In this document: positions 7,307 to 17,108 of the stretch, in pieces
Numbering within the stretch: position 1 is the stretch's first letter
Layout: every line of letters starts with the position of its first letter
Source of the DNA: an uncultured Bacteroides sp.
GTDB lineage: Bacteria; Bacteroidota; Bacteroidia; Bacteroidales; Bacteroidaceae
DNA: 19,027 nt
Assembly: GCA_900557355.1 (NCBI GenBank)
Contig: USSR01000043.1
Span: 1-19,027, forward strand
Reading direction: 5' to 3'
Translations under genes and position numbers: made by a program
Notes under the pieces: generated by a model
The model's input: only the letters and a program-made list of their open reading frames with translations
The model's database searches: none
Told to the model about the DNA's origin: nothing

Positions 7307-9283
7307 TTAATAGCCCGGATTCTGTTTCATTTCCGGAAAGAATGACAACTCTGTAAATGGTATAGGCATCAATACACGATATACTTTTTCGTCATTGAAA
7401 AGATGCCATAAATATTCTCCTCGAGCAGGGTCACCATAAGGTGCGTAGAATTGTAAAGGATCACGATAACGGCAAATATCTTCCAGATCTTTCATTGCAA
7501 TGTCCGGAAAACGGGCTACATCGAGCCAGCCACAATCATCTTCAGCCGCAAGTTCCCTCAAACGTTCATACATCAATTCTTTCAATGCATTATTTGCACT
7601 TATATCCTCCGGAATCATCATAACAGAACCTTCCTGATAGGTATAAGAAGCATCACCCTGACTTATAAACATGTCTTTTACAGTGCCTTGATTACAAGCT
7701 CTATTCCGGACAATATTCATCGCTTTCACTCCTTGCGAAATTGTCCCTTGCATAATCAGGGCTTCTGCTTTGAGTAAATAAATCTCGGCCAATCGTAAAA
7801 CCGGATAATCAACTCCTGCATAATTAATATCAAAAGTCGAAGCGATCTCACTCGGATTCAAATTACGGAACTTGCCAAGTTGCCACCAGTTACAATTCCA
7901 CAAGTTAGGTCTGTTTGCTCCATTGGCTTCATTTTGCCACCAGTTTCTTTCGTGTGTTTCCAGTGCCACTTCCATTACTTTCAATTGATCTTCAGAATAA
8001 TGATTTCCTTTACCCGGCTCAATATAGAAATTCGTACCAAGTTCACGTCCGGCAGGTTCAAATACCCATAGTCCGACTGGAGCACTTCCACTGCTAGGAC
8101 CGGTGACCCACCCTTTCACAGAGCTCCACATACGGCGGGTGAAATCGCCCGTAATTGTATATTTCCCTGTGCTTTCATACAGATTCTGTAAATCATTAGG
8201 AGTGGTTCCGGCTTTAGGAGATTCTGCATTAAATCTATCTATCTGCCCATAGTCACGACATACCTCCTTGAAACTATAATTATGTTCCCACATCGGAATA
8301 TCATACAATAATGTCAGCCAGGAAGTCAGGTGCACACCATTGGTCGCTCCATACTTGGCTTCTCCTGCAAATCCCATCGGTATCTTATTACCGGTTCCAT
8401 TACCTTCTTCTGCTAGTACACTGAACATAATTTCTTTATTGCGTTTCGTAAATACGGCTGGATAATAATCTTCCAACTCATAACTGCCATAAACTCCGGA
8501 GATAATATCATCACATAATTTAACTGCATCTGCATAAAGAGAAACAGTAGATAATTCCCCTGTTGTATTTTCTGCAATTTTATCTCCATACATTTCGGCA
8601 CGACGAATATAGGACGCATGAAATATCTTCGTCTTTGCCAGCATACCAGCTACTGCTCCCCTAGTCACACGTCCATAAGCGATTCCCGAATTATTATCAG
8701 CACACTTACTCAAAGCATACTCCATTTCGTCATATAAAAATCTGAAAACTTCCTGCCGAGTAGCACGTGGCACGTAAGCAGGCTTGGGCCCCGTCGGTTT
8801 GGTTATTAAAGGTACGCCGCCATAATAACGGTAAAGTGTAAAATAAGCGTATGCACGTAAAAAACGGACTTCACCTATCAACATTTCAGTAGCAGAGCCT
8901 TGTATGGCAGCCTTCTCTAATGAGGAACTGCTTATACTGGAATCAATAGCGTCCTGATGTGCCTCCAAATTCTCTAAAATCTGATTAGCCTGGGCAATAT
9001 AAGCATACAGTTTTGACCATAAATTCAATACGCTACCCGAACTAGCTGTCAGATCAAAAGGACCTTCGTTTATCAGAGATGGCATCATAAAACGGTCTTC
9101 CGTCATAATTCCATCATTGGTGTTACCGGCATTAGCATATAAAATTGCGACGTTACGTAAGGCAGCATCATAGGAAGTATAGAATGTCTCTGCCGGAAGT
9201 TCGGTTTTCGGCAACTGATCGAAGTAACCCTCGCACGATACCAGTACAAGAGATGATAAAAGGATAAATAATATTTTTTTCAT
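7307..9283 (-). CDS. SusD/RagB-family outer-membrane nutrient-binding lipoprotein
   Basis: The 658-residue protein forms the lid over the SusC transporter and binds the target glycan at the cell surface. A lipoprotein signal ends at VSC (Cys17), followed by the typical SusD opening EGYFDQLPKTELPAETFYTS. The hallmark helix GEVRFLRAYAYFTLYRYYGGVPLIT lies at about 137-161. A later helix DYPVLRLAEIYLLKAEALI and the end MPIPFTELSFFPEMKQNPGY are both standard for the family. The mid-region has many Trp residues (for example NWWQNEANGANRPNLWNCNWW), suitable for stacking on sugars. It is at the long end for SusD. The gene starts 12 nt after the susC stop and belongs to the same operon. Substrate cannot be read from it. 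Confidence 0.95.
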   Translation of the reverse strand: MKKILFILLSSLVLVSCEGYFDQLPKTELPAETFYTSYDAALRNVAILYANAGNTNDGIMTEDRFMMPSLINEGPFDLTASSGSVLNLWSKLYAYIAQANQILENLEAHQDAIDSSISSSSLEKAAIQGSATEMLIGEVRFLRAYAYFTLYRYYGGVPLITKPTGPKPAYVPRATRQEVFRFLYDEMEYALSKCADNNSGIAYGRVTRGAVAGMLAKTKIFHASYIRRAEMYGDKIAENTTGELSTVSLYADAVKLCDDIISGVYGSYELEDYYPAVFTKRNKEIMFSVLAEEGNGTGNKIPMGFAGEAKYGATNGVHLTSWLTLLYDIPMWEHNYSFKEVCRDYGQIDRFNAESPKAGTTPNDLQNLYESTGKYTITGDFTRRMWSSVKGWVTGPSSGSAPVGLWVFEPAGRELGTNFYIEPGKGNHYSEDQLKVMEVALETHERNWWQNEANGANRPNLWNCNWWQLGKFRNLNPSEIASTFDINYAGVDYPVLRLAEIYLLKAEALIMQGTISQGVKAMNIVRNRACNQGTVKDMFISQGDASYTYQEGSVMMIPEDISANNALKELMYERLRELAAEDDCGWLDVARFPDIAMKDLEDICRYRDPLQFYAPYGDPARGEYLWHLFNDEKVYRVLMPIPFTELSFFPEMKQNPGY

Positions 9284-9295
9284 AACAGTACCAGA

Positions 9296-12200
9296 TTAAT
9301 ATTTAAAATTAAATGAAAATACATGTGATCTTGCATACGGATAGGATGAAATATCAACTCCCGGCAAAATCCGATTACTGATAGAGTTTCCACTACGTAC
9401 TTCCGGGTCGTACCCTGAATATTTCGTGAGACAGAACACATTATTAATAGAATAGGTAAAAGACATATCTTTTATCTTCCAGACATTCAATATCTTTTTA
9501 GGTAAATGGCAGGTAATTGCCAGATTATTCATCTTCAGGAAGGAACCATCTTCCACCATCTCGGAATTGGACGCTGCCCACATATATCCTGACCAGGAAA
9601 TAGGACCAGGACCGGTAAACGTACCTGTCGGGTTGTTAGCAAACCAAGCATTTTTATAATAGACAGATGACTTATTACGAATATCACCGTTATTCATCAG
9701 ATTATATATATTACCATTAATAATATCATTTCCATACGACCAACTGAAATCCATAGCCAACTCAATAAACTTCCAGCGGAAATGTGTATTCAAACCTCCG
9801 ATAAATACCGGATTCACGTCTCCAATCACAACGCGGTCTTCCATATTAATTTTACCATCCCCGTTTATATCGGCAAAGGACGGGAATCCGTAAGGCATCT
9901 CTCTCTCTGTTGCATACCACCAGGGAGAATCGGCACTACCCACACCATTACTATCGGAATACCAGTTACTACGGATACCTTCCATTTGTAATCCGTAAAA
10001 CAGTCCTAACGGATAACCCTCTTTGATAAGTACATTCTCCGTACCCGAAGCAGAACCGACAGGACGGCTTTCAAGCATTTGGTTCTCTGTACCCAAACTT
10101 AACACTTTGGACTGATTGGCACTAAAATTAATCGTAGCATTCCAACTAAAATCTTTTTTATCGATGATTAGTCCACCCACACTGATCTCAAATCCACGGT
10201 TACGAACAGAACCAATATTTCTCGTCACTTTACTAAATCCGGACATACGCGGTAAATTTTGTTCCAGAAGCATGTCTTTGGTCTTTTTAGTATATAAGTC
10301 TACAGAAATATTGAGACGATTATTAAACATATCCAAATCCAGACCACCATTAAACTCTTCTGTCACTTCCCAACTTATATCAGGGTTCGCCATGCGATTG
10401 GTATATAATGCAGAGATTGTACCATCACCAAAGACAGCTTGCCGACTACTTGACGCCAACGTCTGTGCATAAGCATAAGACGCAATCTGGTCATTACCAA
10501 CCTGACCATAGCTGAAACGCAGCTTCAGATTATCAACATTCTTTTTCAACCATGACACATTCTTGAAGAAACTCTCATCCGAAACTCTCCAACCAATAGC
10601 ACCTGAAGGGAAAAATCCCCACCGATTGTCCGGAGAGAACTTGGAAGAACCGTCCGCACGCATAGAGGCTTTGAGAAGATAACGGCCTTTATAAGAATAG
10701 TTTGCCATAAACACACCGGAAAGCATGGCTACCTTTTCATAACCAATCGTTGGAGACTTCACGTGATTTCCACTCTTTGCATCATATATTCCTTCCCAAC
10801 CCAAATCTGTATTAAACTGGGAATATTCCTGACCAAAGGTTTCATATTTATTCGTATTGGCTTCATATACAGCGTTTACAGACAAATTGTGCACTTCGTT
10901 AAATACTTTATTAAAGCCTGCTTGTACTACCCCTCTTAAATTCAGTGCATTTTGCGTCCCATAAGATGCCCATCCATTATTATCATAACCTCGCTGAATA
11001 GTTTTAGGAACAAATTCTTTTATTTCCCCTTTAGGAGTGCGTACACCCATTCCCGCTTTCACAAACCAATTATCTGTGATGTTATAGACAAGTTCCGCCT
11101 GACCGAAAAAAGTATGATTCTTATTAGAATAATCAATATCCTTGAGTTTTCGATAAGGATTATCCATTTTACCTGTGTAATATAAATTATCATCTATTTC
11201 CTGAAAAGTCCATTCTTTGGGAACTAACGGAGAGAATGTCTGTATTTCATTGAAGATATTGTCTTCTGTCCAAAAAGCACCGCTGCGTATATTATGTTCA
11301 TAAGATATATTTGTATTCAATGTCAACTGCGGAAGGAGTTTTATGCTGTTATTCGTCTGGAAATAAAAACGCTTAAACCCTGTATTAACTGCAATTCCGT
11401 CTTCATTCATAAAGGATAGAACCGTAGAATTTTGTATTTTCTCCGTTCCTCCCCTATAAGAAACCTCATAGTTTTGTTTGGTTCCATTCTGAAGACAAAG
11501 ATCCGGATAGAATTGAAAACGGGAAGGATCTGTATTCCATATCTGGTCTTTATATTCCTGATAGAAATCTGCATTCTGCCATTGACCATTCATTACCATA
11601 TCCCGCATGTAAGCTCGCATATAGTCCTCCGCACCCAACATAGAAATAGAGTTTGCCAGTTTACTAATTCCATAGGAGGCTTTTACCGAAATCTCACTCA
11701 TCCCCGCAGAACCTTTTTTGGTAGTTATCAGCACTACTCCGTTGGCACCTTGTGCACCATAAACTGCAGTGGAAGATACATCTTTCAATATAGAAATGCT
11801 TTCAACAGCATCAGGAGAGATGGTAGCCAGAGGATTGTCAAGCGGATCATCCGAGATCGGAATGGGAAAACCGTCGACCACATAAAGAGGAGAGCTTCCC
11901 GCTGTAATAGAACTGGCTCCACGCACCTTGATGGTAATTCCCCCGCCAGGGGCTCCATCATTGTTCATCACCTGAACTCCTGCAATTTTTCCCTTCAACG
12001 CCTGTTCCATACTTAATGGATTGGTTTTCATAAATTGTTCGGAATTCAAACTGGACACAGAACCTGTCAAATCAATTTTACGTTGTGTCTGATACCCTGT
12101 AACAATAACCTCATCAATCTCGATACCTGATTTCATCACGACATTGATCTGTTGCTGATTTCCCACAGTTTTTTCAACTGTTGTCATTCCAATCATTGAA

Positions 12201-12463
12201 TATACGATAACCTGACCCGGAGTCACATTATTCAGAGTATACTTCCCATCTATATCAGTGATGGTTCCATTTTGTGTGCCTTTCACTTTTACGTTTACTC
12301 CCACTAAAGGCTGCTCATCTGTTTCTTTGACGTAGCCATAAATACTTTTCTTTTCTTGTGCAAAGTTCCCGATCGATAGAGATAAAAACAGGCATAACAG
12401 CAGAAAGGACCTCGCCATATTCCCCATACCTGTCTTGAGTTTTGGTAGATAACTTTGATTCAT
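9296..12463 (-). CDS. SusC/RagA-family TonB-dependent glycan transporter
   Basis: The 1055-residue protein is the outer-membrane barrel that imports oligosaccharides using TonB energy. A signal peptide (MARSFLLLCLFLSLSIGNFA, 16-35) precedes a carboxypeptidase-regulatory-like beta domain (about 40-110; DGKYTLNNVTPGQ at 72-84). The TonB box follows (DEVIVTGYQ, 117-125), then the plug (about 127-250) with SSPLYVVDGFP (190-200) and ILKDVSSTAVYGAQGANGVV. The rest is a 22-strand-type barrel ending in aromatic FSFNFKY. There is no STN domain, so signalling goes through the HTCS and not an anti-sigma factor. The start at 12463 gives a 15-residue extension before the signal peptide; Met12 (MGNM) and Met16 are alternatives. 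First gene of the operon, divergent from the HTCS gene. Confidence 0.96.
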   Translation of the reverse strand: MNQSYLPKLKTGMGNMARSFLLLCLFLSLSIGNFAQEKKSIYGYVKETDEQPLVGVNVKVKGTQNGTITDIDGKYTLNNVTPGQVIVYSMIGMTTVEKTVGNQQQINVVMKSGIEIDEVIVTGYQTQRKIDLTGSVSSLNSEQFMKTNPLSMEQALKGKIAGVQVMNNDGAPGGGITIKVRGASSITAGSSPLYVVDGFPIPISDDPLDNPLATISPDAVESISILKDVSSTAVYGAQGANGVVLITTKKGSAGMSEISVKASYGISKLANSISMLGAEDYMRAYMRDMVMNGQWQNADFYQEYKDQIWNTDPSRFQFYPDLCLQNGTKQNYEVSYRGGTEKIQNSTVLSFMNEDGIAVNTGFKRFYFQTNNSIKLLPQLTLNTNISYEHNIRSGAFWTEDNIFNEIQTFSPLVPKEWTFQEIDDNLYYTGKMDNPYRKLKDIDYSNKNHTFFGQAELVYNITDNWFVKAGMGVRTPKGEIKEFVPKTIQRGYDNNGWASYGTQNALNLRGVVQAGFNKVFNEVHNLSVNAVYEANTNKYETFGQEYSQFNTDLGWEGIYDAKSGNHVKSPTIGYEKVAMLSGVFMANYSYKGRYLLKASMRADGSSKFSPDNRWGFFPSGAIGWRVSDESFFKNVSWLKKNVDNLKLRFSYGQVGNDQIASYAYAQTLASSSRQAVFGDGTISALYTNRMANPDISWEVTEEFNGGLDLDMFNNRLNISVDLYTKKTKDMLLEQNLPRMSGFSKVTRNIGSVRNRGFEISVGGLIIDKKDFSWNATINFSANQSKVLSLGTENQMLESRPVGSASGTENVLIKEGYPLGLFYGLQMEGIRSNWYSDSNGVGSADSPWWYATEREMPYGFPSFADINGDGKINMEDRVVIGDVNPVFIGGLNTHFRWKFIELAMDFSWSYGNDIINGNIYNLMNNGDIRNKSSVYYKNAWFANNPTGTFTGPGPISWSGYMWAASNSEMVEDGSFLKMNNLAITCHLPKKILNVWKIKDMSFTYSINNVFCLTKYSGYDPEVRSGNSISNRILPGVDISSYPYARSHVFSFNFKY

Positions 12464-12599
12464 AATATTAGTAATTTAGTCATTAAGATTATATTATTCT
12501 TTTTTTAGAGAAGGTGTCAACTTTAAAAGGAAGGATATCCCGCTGACATGAAATAAAGAAGGTCTGTTCATAGGCATTATAATTAGTTGGTTTCGATGG

Positions 12600-12607
12600 C
12601 AAATGTA
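12600..12607 (-). promoter_or_regulatory. -7 promoter element of the susC operon
   Basis: On the minus strand this reads TACATTTG, a full match to TAnnTTTG. Transcription would begin near 12594 and give a leader of about 130 nt before the susC ATG. A clear TTTG -33 box at the usual distance is missing. That is common for activator-dependent PUL promoters and fits control by the neighbouring HTCS. Confidence 0.55.
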
Positions 12608-12659
12608 GAGAAAAAAGCTTCTAAACCATAAAACTATAAATTATTCACTTATACTTATA

Positions 12660-12691
12660 TTCACATTTGTACCACCAATACACAAAGTGAA
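12660..12691. promoter_or_regulatory. Imperfect inverted repeat, candidate HTCS operator
   Basis: The left arm TTCACaTTTGT (12660-12670) pairs with the right arm ACAAAGTGAA (12682-12691): ten matches with one bulged base and an 11-nt spacer. The arm motif TATTCAC is repeated in direct orientation 16 bp further left (12642-12648). The site lies upstream of the susC -7 box, in a position suited to an AraC-type activator. Binding is inferred only. Confidence 0.35.
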
Positions 12692-12774
12692 CATGAATAC
12701 CACTTTATAACCAATAGTTACAGTCTAATTCATTTTTATTTCAGACATTTGTGACGTACACAATTCTTATACGC

Positions 12775-15700
12775 ATGAAAACATTTACATTAACCCTGAT
12801 ACTATTATTCTCGACTATTACTTATGCACAGCAGAATGAGTTCATTTTCCATAATTTGGGAAGTAAACACGGGTTGACCTATAGCGCAGTCAGGGATATT
12901 GTACAAGACAACAATGGATATATCTGGATCGCTACTTTAAAAGGGCTTAACCGATATGACGGATATAATATCAAACAATTTTATAAATCAGAAGACGGAT
13001 TATCATCTAATTGCATTGAACGCATACTCTTTATCGGCAAAGACTCTTTATTGCTGGGAACCAATGAAGGATTATGTTTGTATGATGCACAAAAAGAAAA
13101 GTTCTCATCGATTCCTTCCCCAGACAATAGCACTTTTTACGTGTCAGACATGGCCGAAAATGGAACAAAAGTTTTTATAGCTTCCACGGCAGGATTACAT
13201 ATCTACGACAAACGTTCACAAAACATAAACCGCTTATTTAAAGGCAGGCTCCTCAAAATTTCCCTTGACATCAATAGCAATATATGGGGAGTAACTCCAG
13301 ATACAATTTATTGCTTTCGCAATAGTGGATATATTATAAGGAAGTATGCGGCTACAGAAGTATCGCCACAATATTCCATCCAATTTTCAGCTATTTACAG
13401 GGATTCACAAGGAACTATATGGCTGGGAACTACCGAAGATGGACTATACCGTTATAATAAAAGCCGGGAAACCTTTCTCCCTGTTACTCTCTCATCTCAA
13501 GATAGAAAAAAGATCCGTTATATACGTTGTCTGAAAGAAGACATGCGCGGAAATTTATGGATTGGGACAGAAAACGGCCTCTTCATTTACGACTATACGG
13601 ATGATAGTTACAAACACTATCTGCAAGATTCCAATCTATCACAAACCGGATTGTCTGACAATGCCATATATTCCATCTATAAAAGCCGGGAGGAAATGAT
13701 GTGGATCGGTTCTTTCTTTGGCGGAGTGAACTACACAAGCCTTATTGATAATAAATTCAGCTATATACTGCCTGACAATGGGAAACAAGCATTGAAAGGA
13801 AAAGCAATCAGCAATATCATAAGAGATAGTAAAGGTGCTTTATGGTTCGCATCTGAAGATAACGGTATCTCTATCATATATCCCGACCAAAATATACAGC
13901 ACCTCAATAAATCAACCTTTCCTAAATTGAATGGAAACAATGTACATGCATTAATTGAAGATCCTTCAGGAAATATCTGGGCAGGAAATTTCGTAGACGG
14001 ACTGCATAAAATAGATGGCAACCGGCATGTCCAGTCTTACAAGAACATAACAGGAGACAGTATCGGGCTGTCAGATAATTCAATATACAAACTATATATT
14101 CATAATAACGATTCAATGTTCATAGGGACTAGTTCCGGCATAGATATTTACCATTTCAAAGATGACAGGTTTACTCGCTTTCTCCCCCATATTTTTAAAA
14201 CAATACGCGTAGATGATATTCTTCGGGATGCTCATAACTGTCTATGGTTCGCAACACACTTTGATGGAGTTTTCATGTATAATCCGGACACTCGAAAGAT
14301 TACTCAATACCGGAAAGGAAAAAAAGGATGCGAAGAAATAATCAGTGATAATATTTATTGCAACTTTATGGATTCTAGAAAAAGAATATGGTTTGGCACA
14401 AGCAACGGAGGACTTATGTTATACAATCGCTCCAACAACAGTATGGAGATATACGGCAAGGACAATGAACTGAAACAAAGAGATATCTACTCTATACAAG
14501 AAGATTTGTCGGGGCTGTTATGGATGAGTACAGATAATGGCATTTACTGTTTCAATCCCGACAACAAAAGCTTTACTCACTATCTGGTAGCCGACAATCT
14601 TATCTCAAATCAATTTAACGCATGTTCAGGATACAGAGATACTGATGGTGCTATTTACTTTGGAAGTATTAATGGAGTCTGCTTTTTCCATCCGGAAGAA
14701 TTAAACCAAACTAACACTACACAAAATATTCATATCACTTTCTCCGAATTTAAAATTTTCAACAAGCATATACAACCGGATAAAAACGGAATATTAGAAA
14801 ACAACATCGACAACACCTCTAATATTGATTTAAAACATGACATGAATACACTTACTTTTGATTTTCTAATCATTAACTATAATGATAATTATCAATCACA
14901 ATATATCTGCGAATATCGTCTGGAAGGCATAGAGGAGAATTGGAATATTGCACAACAAATGCCACAATCCATTACTTATACACTTCCTCCGGGGAAATAC
15001 AAGTTTCATGTACGGGTCATTCATAAGAACGGCTCAATCATTGAACAACGTGAAATAAATGTTCATATCCAGCCCCATTTTCTCGCTAGCAAATTCATGA
15101 TATTTGTTTATTTCATTATAGGTATCTGCATAGCATATATGATCATTCGTTTCTACAGGACACGTATGAAAGATAAAATGGATATCAAGATAGAACGAAT
15201 GGAAAAGAATAACTTACGAGAACTGAATAAGCATAAACTTAATTTTTTCACTTTTATAACCCATGAATTCAAAACTCCCTTATCCATACTCATGGCTATA
15301 TTCGAAGATATATCCATAGGGAAAGAAAAACAATTGGAAAAAGAGGAAATAAATATCATCAAACGGAATATCCAGCGACTTCAGTTTCTCATCAATCAGT
15401 TACTGGATTTCCGCTCTGTAGAAACAGATCATGCCAGTATAAAATATGTAAAAGCAGACATCATGGGTTATGGAAAGGTTATATTCGATTTATTCACTCC
15501 TGTTTTCAAGCAAAAACAAATACGATATCTATACAAATCAAGCCCGGAAGCTTTTTATACGATTTTTGACCAAGACAAAATAGAAAAGATTATCAGCAAT
15601 TTATTAAGCAATGCTTTTAAACACTCTGATGTCCAAAGTGAAATAAACTTTAGTATTGAAGTGGATAAAAACACGGAACGGCTCATTCTTTCATGCCAAA

Positions 15701-16809
15701 ACACAAGTTCTTATATCCATCCCGAACAACGCGAAGCTGTTCTGCAACCGTTCCATAAAACAGGTTCAAAAGATACGAAATATTCCAATACCGGGATCGG
15801 ATTGGCACTGGTAAACGGATTAGTACAATTATTATCGGGTACTATCGACATAGAAAGCAAACAAGAAACCGGAACTACTTTTATTATTCAATTACCGTTA
15901 GTAAAAGATACAAAAGACATGATTGTGCCGGACAAAATGCCTAATATTGTGAATTCACCTGATATTGTCGCCGACACAGTCTATTTGCTGGGCAACTCTA
16001 TACAAGAAGAAGACATTAATTATCAGGAAAAAGAAAAAAAGTTATCGATACTTCTAGTTGATGACAATCCGGATATTAACAAAATCCTAAAAAGTAAACT
16101 TTGTAAAATATATAAGGTTAAAAGCGCCTATAACGGACGTGAAGCAGTTGAGATTCTTAAAAATCACATTATTGACATAGTTATCAGCGATATTATGATG
16201 CCTTTTATGGATGGATATGATTTAAGTAAATATATAAAAACATCACATGAATATTCACATATACCGGTTATTCTAATCACGTCACAACCTTCTAAAGAGA
16301 ATGAATTGCAAGGCTTATCAGCCGGTGCGGACGCATATATCGAAAAGCCTTTCACTTTCGACGAACTGAACTTGAGAATTACCAATCTGCTAAAAGCTAA
16401 AAATAATATCCGCGCACATTATCAGGATATGAAAATATTCGAGCTCAATGAAAAACTGAATAATAAAGATGAGGAATTCATCAATACTCTAACTCAATAT
16501 ATCCTGGAACACATACAGGAATCTGATTTAAATGTCAACCACTTAGTAGAACACATGCAAATCAGTAGAACACATCTATACAATAAGCTCAAGAAACTGC
16601 TCAATTTAAGTATCACAGAGTTTATCAACAAAATAAAAATCGATGTTGCCAAGCTCAAAATTATTGAGACAAATCTTTCTTTTGCGGAAATCTCATGGCA
16701 ACTGGGATTCAATAACCCAAGCTACTTCAGCAAAACATTCAAACGCTTTACAGGAATGACGCCAAACGAGTTCAAGAATAACCGAGAAAGAAACACACCT
16801 ATTGAATAG
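12775..16809 (+). CDS. Hybrid two-component system (HTCS) sensor kinase/response regulator
   Basis: The 1344-residue protein joins a full two-component system in one chain. A signal peptide (MKTFTLTLILLFSTITYA) leads to about twelve visible reg_prop propeller repeats (pattern W-I-G-T-x-x-G-L-x-x-Y) up to about residue 650, suggesting two seven-bladed propellers. A Y_Y_Y domain (about 690-768) and a membrane helix (about 775-795) follow. The kinase has HEFKTP (phospho-acceptor His830), N-box NLLSNAFKH (Asn942, Asn946) and G-box NTGIGLAL (Gly1007, Gly1009). The receiver domain has Asp1096, Asp1097, phospho-acceptor Asp1139 (ISDIMMP) and Lys1191. An AraC-type double HTH (about 1235-1344) ends it. 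The propellers should sense a periplasmic oligosaccharide and activate the divergent susC operon. The ATG at 12775 is preferred to the in-frame GTG at 12751 because it places the signal peptide at the N-terminus. Confidence 0.95.
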   Translation: MKTFTLTLILLFSTITYAQQNEFIFHNLGSKHGLTYSAVRDIVQDNNGYIWIATLKGLNRYDGYNIKQFYKSEDGLSSNCIERILFIGKDSLLLGTNEGLCLYDAQKEKFSSIPSPDNSTFYVSDMAENGTKVFIASTAGLHIYDKRSQNINRLFKGRLLKISLDINSNIWGVTPDTIYCFRNSGYIIRKYAATEVSPQYSIQFSAIYRDSQGTIWLGTTEDGLYRYNKSRETFLPVTLSSQDRKKIRYIRCLKEDMRGNLWIGTENGLFIYDYTDDSYKHYLQDSNLSQTGLSDNAIYSIYKSREEMMWIGSFFGGVNYTSLIDNKFSYILPDNGKQALKGKAISNIIRDSKGALWFASEDNGISIIYPDQNIQHLNKSTFPKLNGNNVHALIEDPSGNIWAGNFVDGLHKIDGNRHVQSYKNITGDSIGLSDNSIYKLYIHNNDSMFIGTSSGIDIYHFKDDRFTRFLPHIFKTIRVDDILRDAHNCLWFATHFDGVFMYNPDTRKITQYRKGKKGCEEIISDNIYCNFMDSRKRIWFGTSNGGLMLYNRSNNSMEIYGKDNELKQRDIYSIQEDLSGLLWMSTDNGIYCFNPDNKSFTHYLVADNLISNQFNACSGYRDTDGAIYFGSINGVCFFHPEELNQTNTTQNIHITFSEFKIFNKHIQPDKNGILENNIDNTSNIDLKHDMNTLTFDFLIINYNDNYQSQYICEYRLEGIEENWNIAQQMPQSITYTLPPGKYKFHVRVIHKNGSIIEQREINVHIQPHFLASKFMIFVYFIIGICIAYMIIRFYRTRMKDKMDIKIERMEKNNLRELNKHKLNFFTFITHEFKTPLSILMAIFEDISIGKEKQLEKEEINIIKRNIQRLQFLINQLLDFRSVETDHASIKYVKADIMGYGKVIFDLFTPVFKQKQIRYLYKSSPEAFYTIFDQDKIEKIISNLLSNAFKHSDVQSEINFSIEVDKNTERLILSCQNTSSYIHPEQREAVLQPFHKTGSKDTKYSNTGIGLALVNGLVQLLSGTIDIESKQETGTTFIIQLPLVKDTKDMIVPDKMPNIVNSPDIVADTVYLLGNSIQEEDINYQEKEKKLSILLVDDNPDINKILKSKLCKIYKVKSAYNGREAVEILKNHIIDIVISDIMMPFMDGYDLSKYIKTSHEYSHIPVILITSQPSKENELQGLSAGADAYIEKPFTFDELNLRITNLLKAKNNIRAHYQDMKIFELNEKLNNKDEEFINTLTQYILEHIQESDLNVNHLVEHMQISRTHLYNKLKKLLNLSITEFINKIKIDVAKLKIIETNLSFAEISWQLGFNNPSYFSKTFKRFTGMTPNEFKNNRERNTPIE

Positions 16810-17108
16810 TTATCGGTCAGTCACAATATAATTAACGAAACGTATATTTTATCAGAGAAAAACATAATGCCGACACAGAAATATAATAAAATTGCCTACC
16901 AAACTATCCTAATAAAAAAGGAGGCCGAGCCTATGTAAACATTGCAGAACACACAAATACTTATCACACAAAGTTTTACTTCAATATTAATTATTTTATT
17001 AACGCACTTCTTCAAAATCGCTTGCACAGCAATTTCCGATAGCATATCTTTGCAACGTGATCACAAAATAATAACTAGATTTACTAACGATTAAAACTAT
17101 TAAGAATT
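16810..17108. other. 299-bp intergenic region between HTCS and second HU-like gene
   Basis: AT-rich sequence with no convincing gene. It contains the promoter of the HU-like gene near its right end. I see no convincing intrinsic terminator for the HTCS gene. A four-base-pair hairpin at 16922-16932 is too short, and its T tract is on the wrong strand for the HTCS transcript. Confidence 0.6.
17021..17052 (+). promoter_or_regulatory. Promoter of the second HU-like gene
   Basis: TATCTTTG at 17045-17052 is a perfect TAnnTTTG -7 element. CTTG at 17021-17024 supplies a -33 TTG with a 20-nt spacer. Transcription would start near 17059, leaving a leader of about 50 nt before the ATG at 17109. This is the best-formed promoter in the window and suggests constitutive, fairly strong expression. 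Confidence 0.72.

Larger units (their letters stand above)
12464..12774. other. 311-bp divergent regulatory region between susC and HTCS genes
   Basis: No coding potential was seen here. The region holds the predicted susC promoter (12600-12607, minus strand), an imperfect inverted repeat (12660-12691), and a direct repeat TATTCAC at 12642-12648 and 12658-12664 (16-bp offset). The inverted and direct repeats overlap. They lie 35 to 85 bp upstream of the susC -7 box, where an activator such as the HTCS would be expected to bind. A 5-of-6 match to the -7 consensus on the plus strand (GACATTTG, 12744-12751) could serve the HTCS gene. Confidence 0.6.

Noticed and set aside
10116..10472. A 118-codon open frame antisense to susC
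   Set aside because: Again a shadow frame inside susC with no protein-like features.
11432..12016. A 194-codon open frame antisense to susC
   Set aside because: It is a shadow of the strongly supported susC frame, with no recognisable domain or promoter.
12682..12689. Second minus-strand -7-like match upstream of susC
   Set aside because: It matches the consensus at only five of six positions and would give a leader of over 200 nt. The full match at 12600-12607 is preferred.
12751..12774. GTG start for the HTCS gene, eight codons upstream of the chosen ATG
   Set aside because: It overlaps a possible -7 element and places polar residues before the signal peptide. The ATG at 12775 begins a clean signal peptide.
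16922..16932. Short hairpin AGGC-CGA-GCCT as terminator of the HTCS gene
   Set aside because: The stem is only four base pairs, and the T run lies on the minus strand, so it cannot end the plus-strand transcript convincingly.
16867..16938. A 23-codon open frame after the HTCS gene
   Set aside because: It has no ribosome-binding or promoter evidence and its composition is ordinary intergenic AT-rich sequence.
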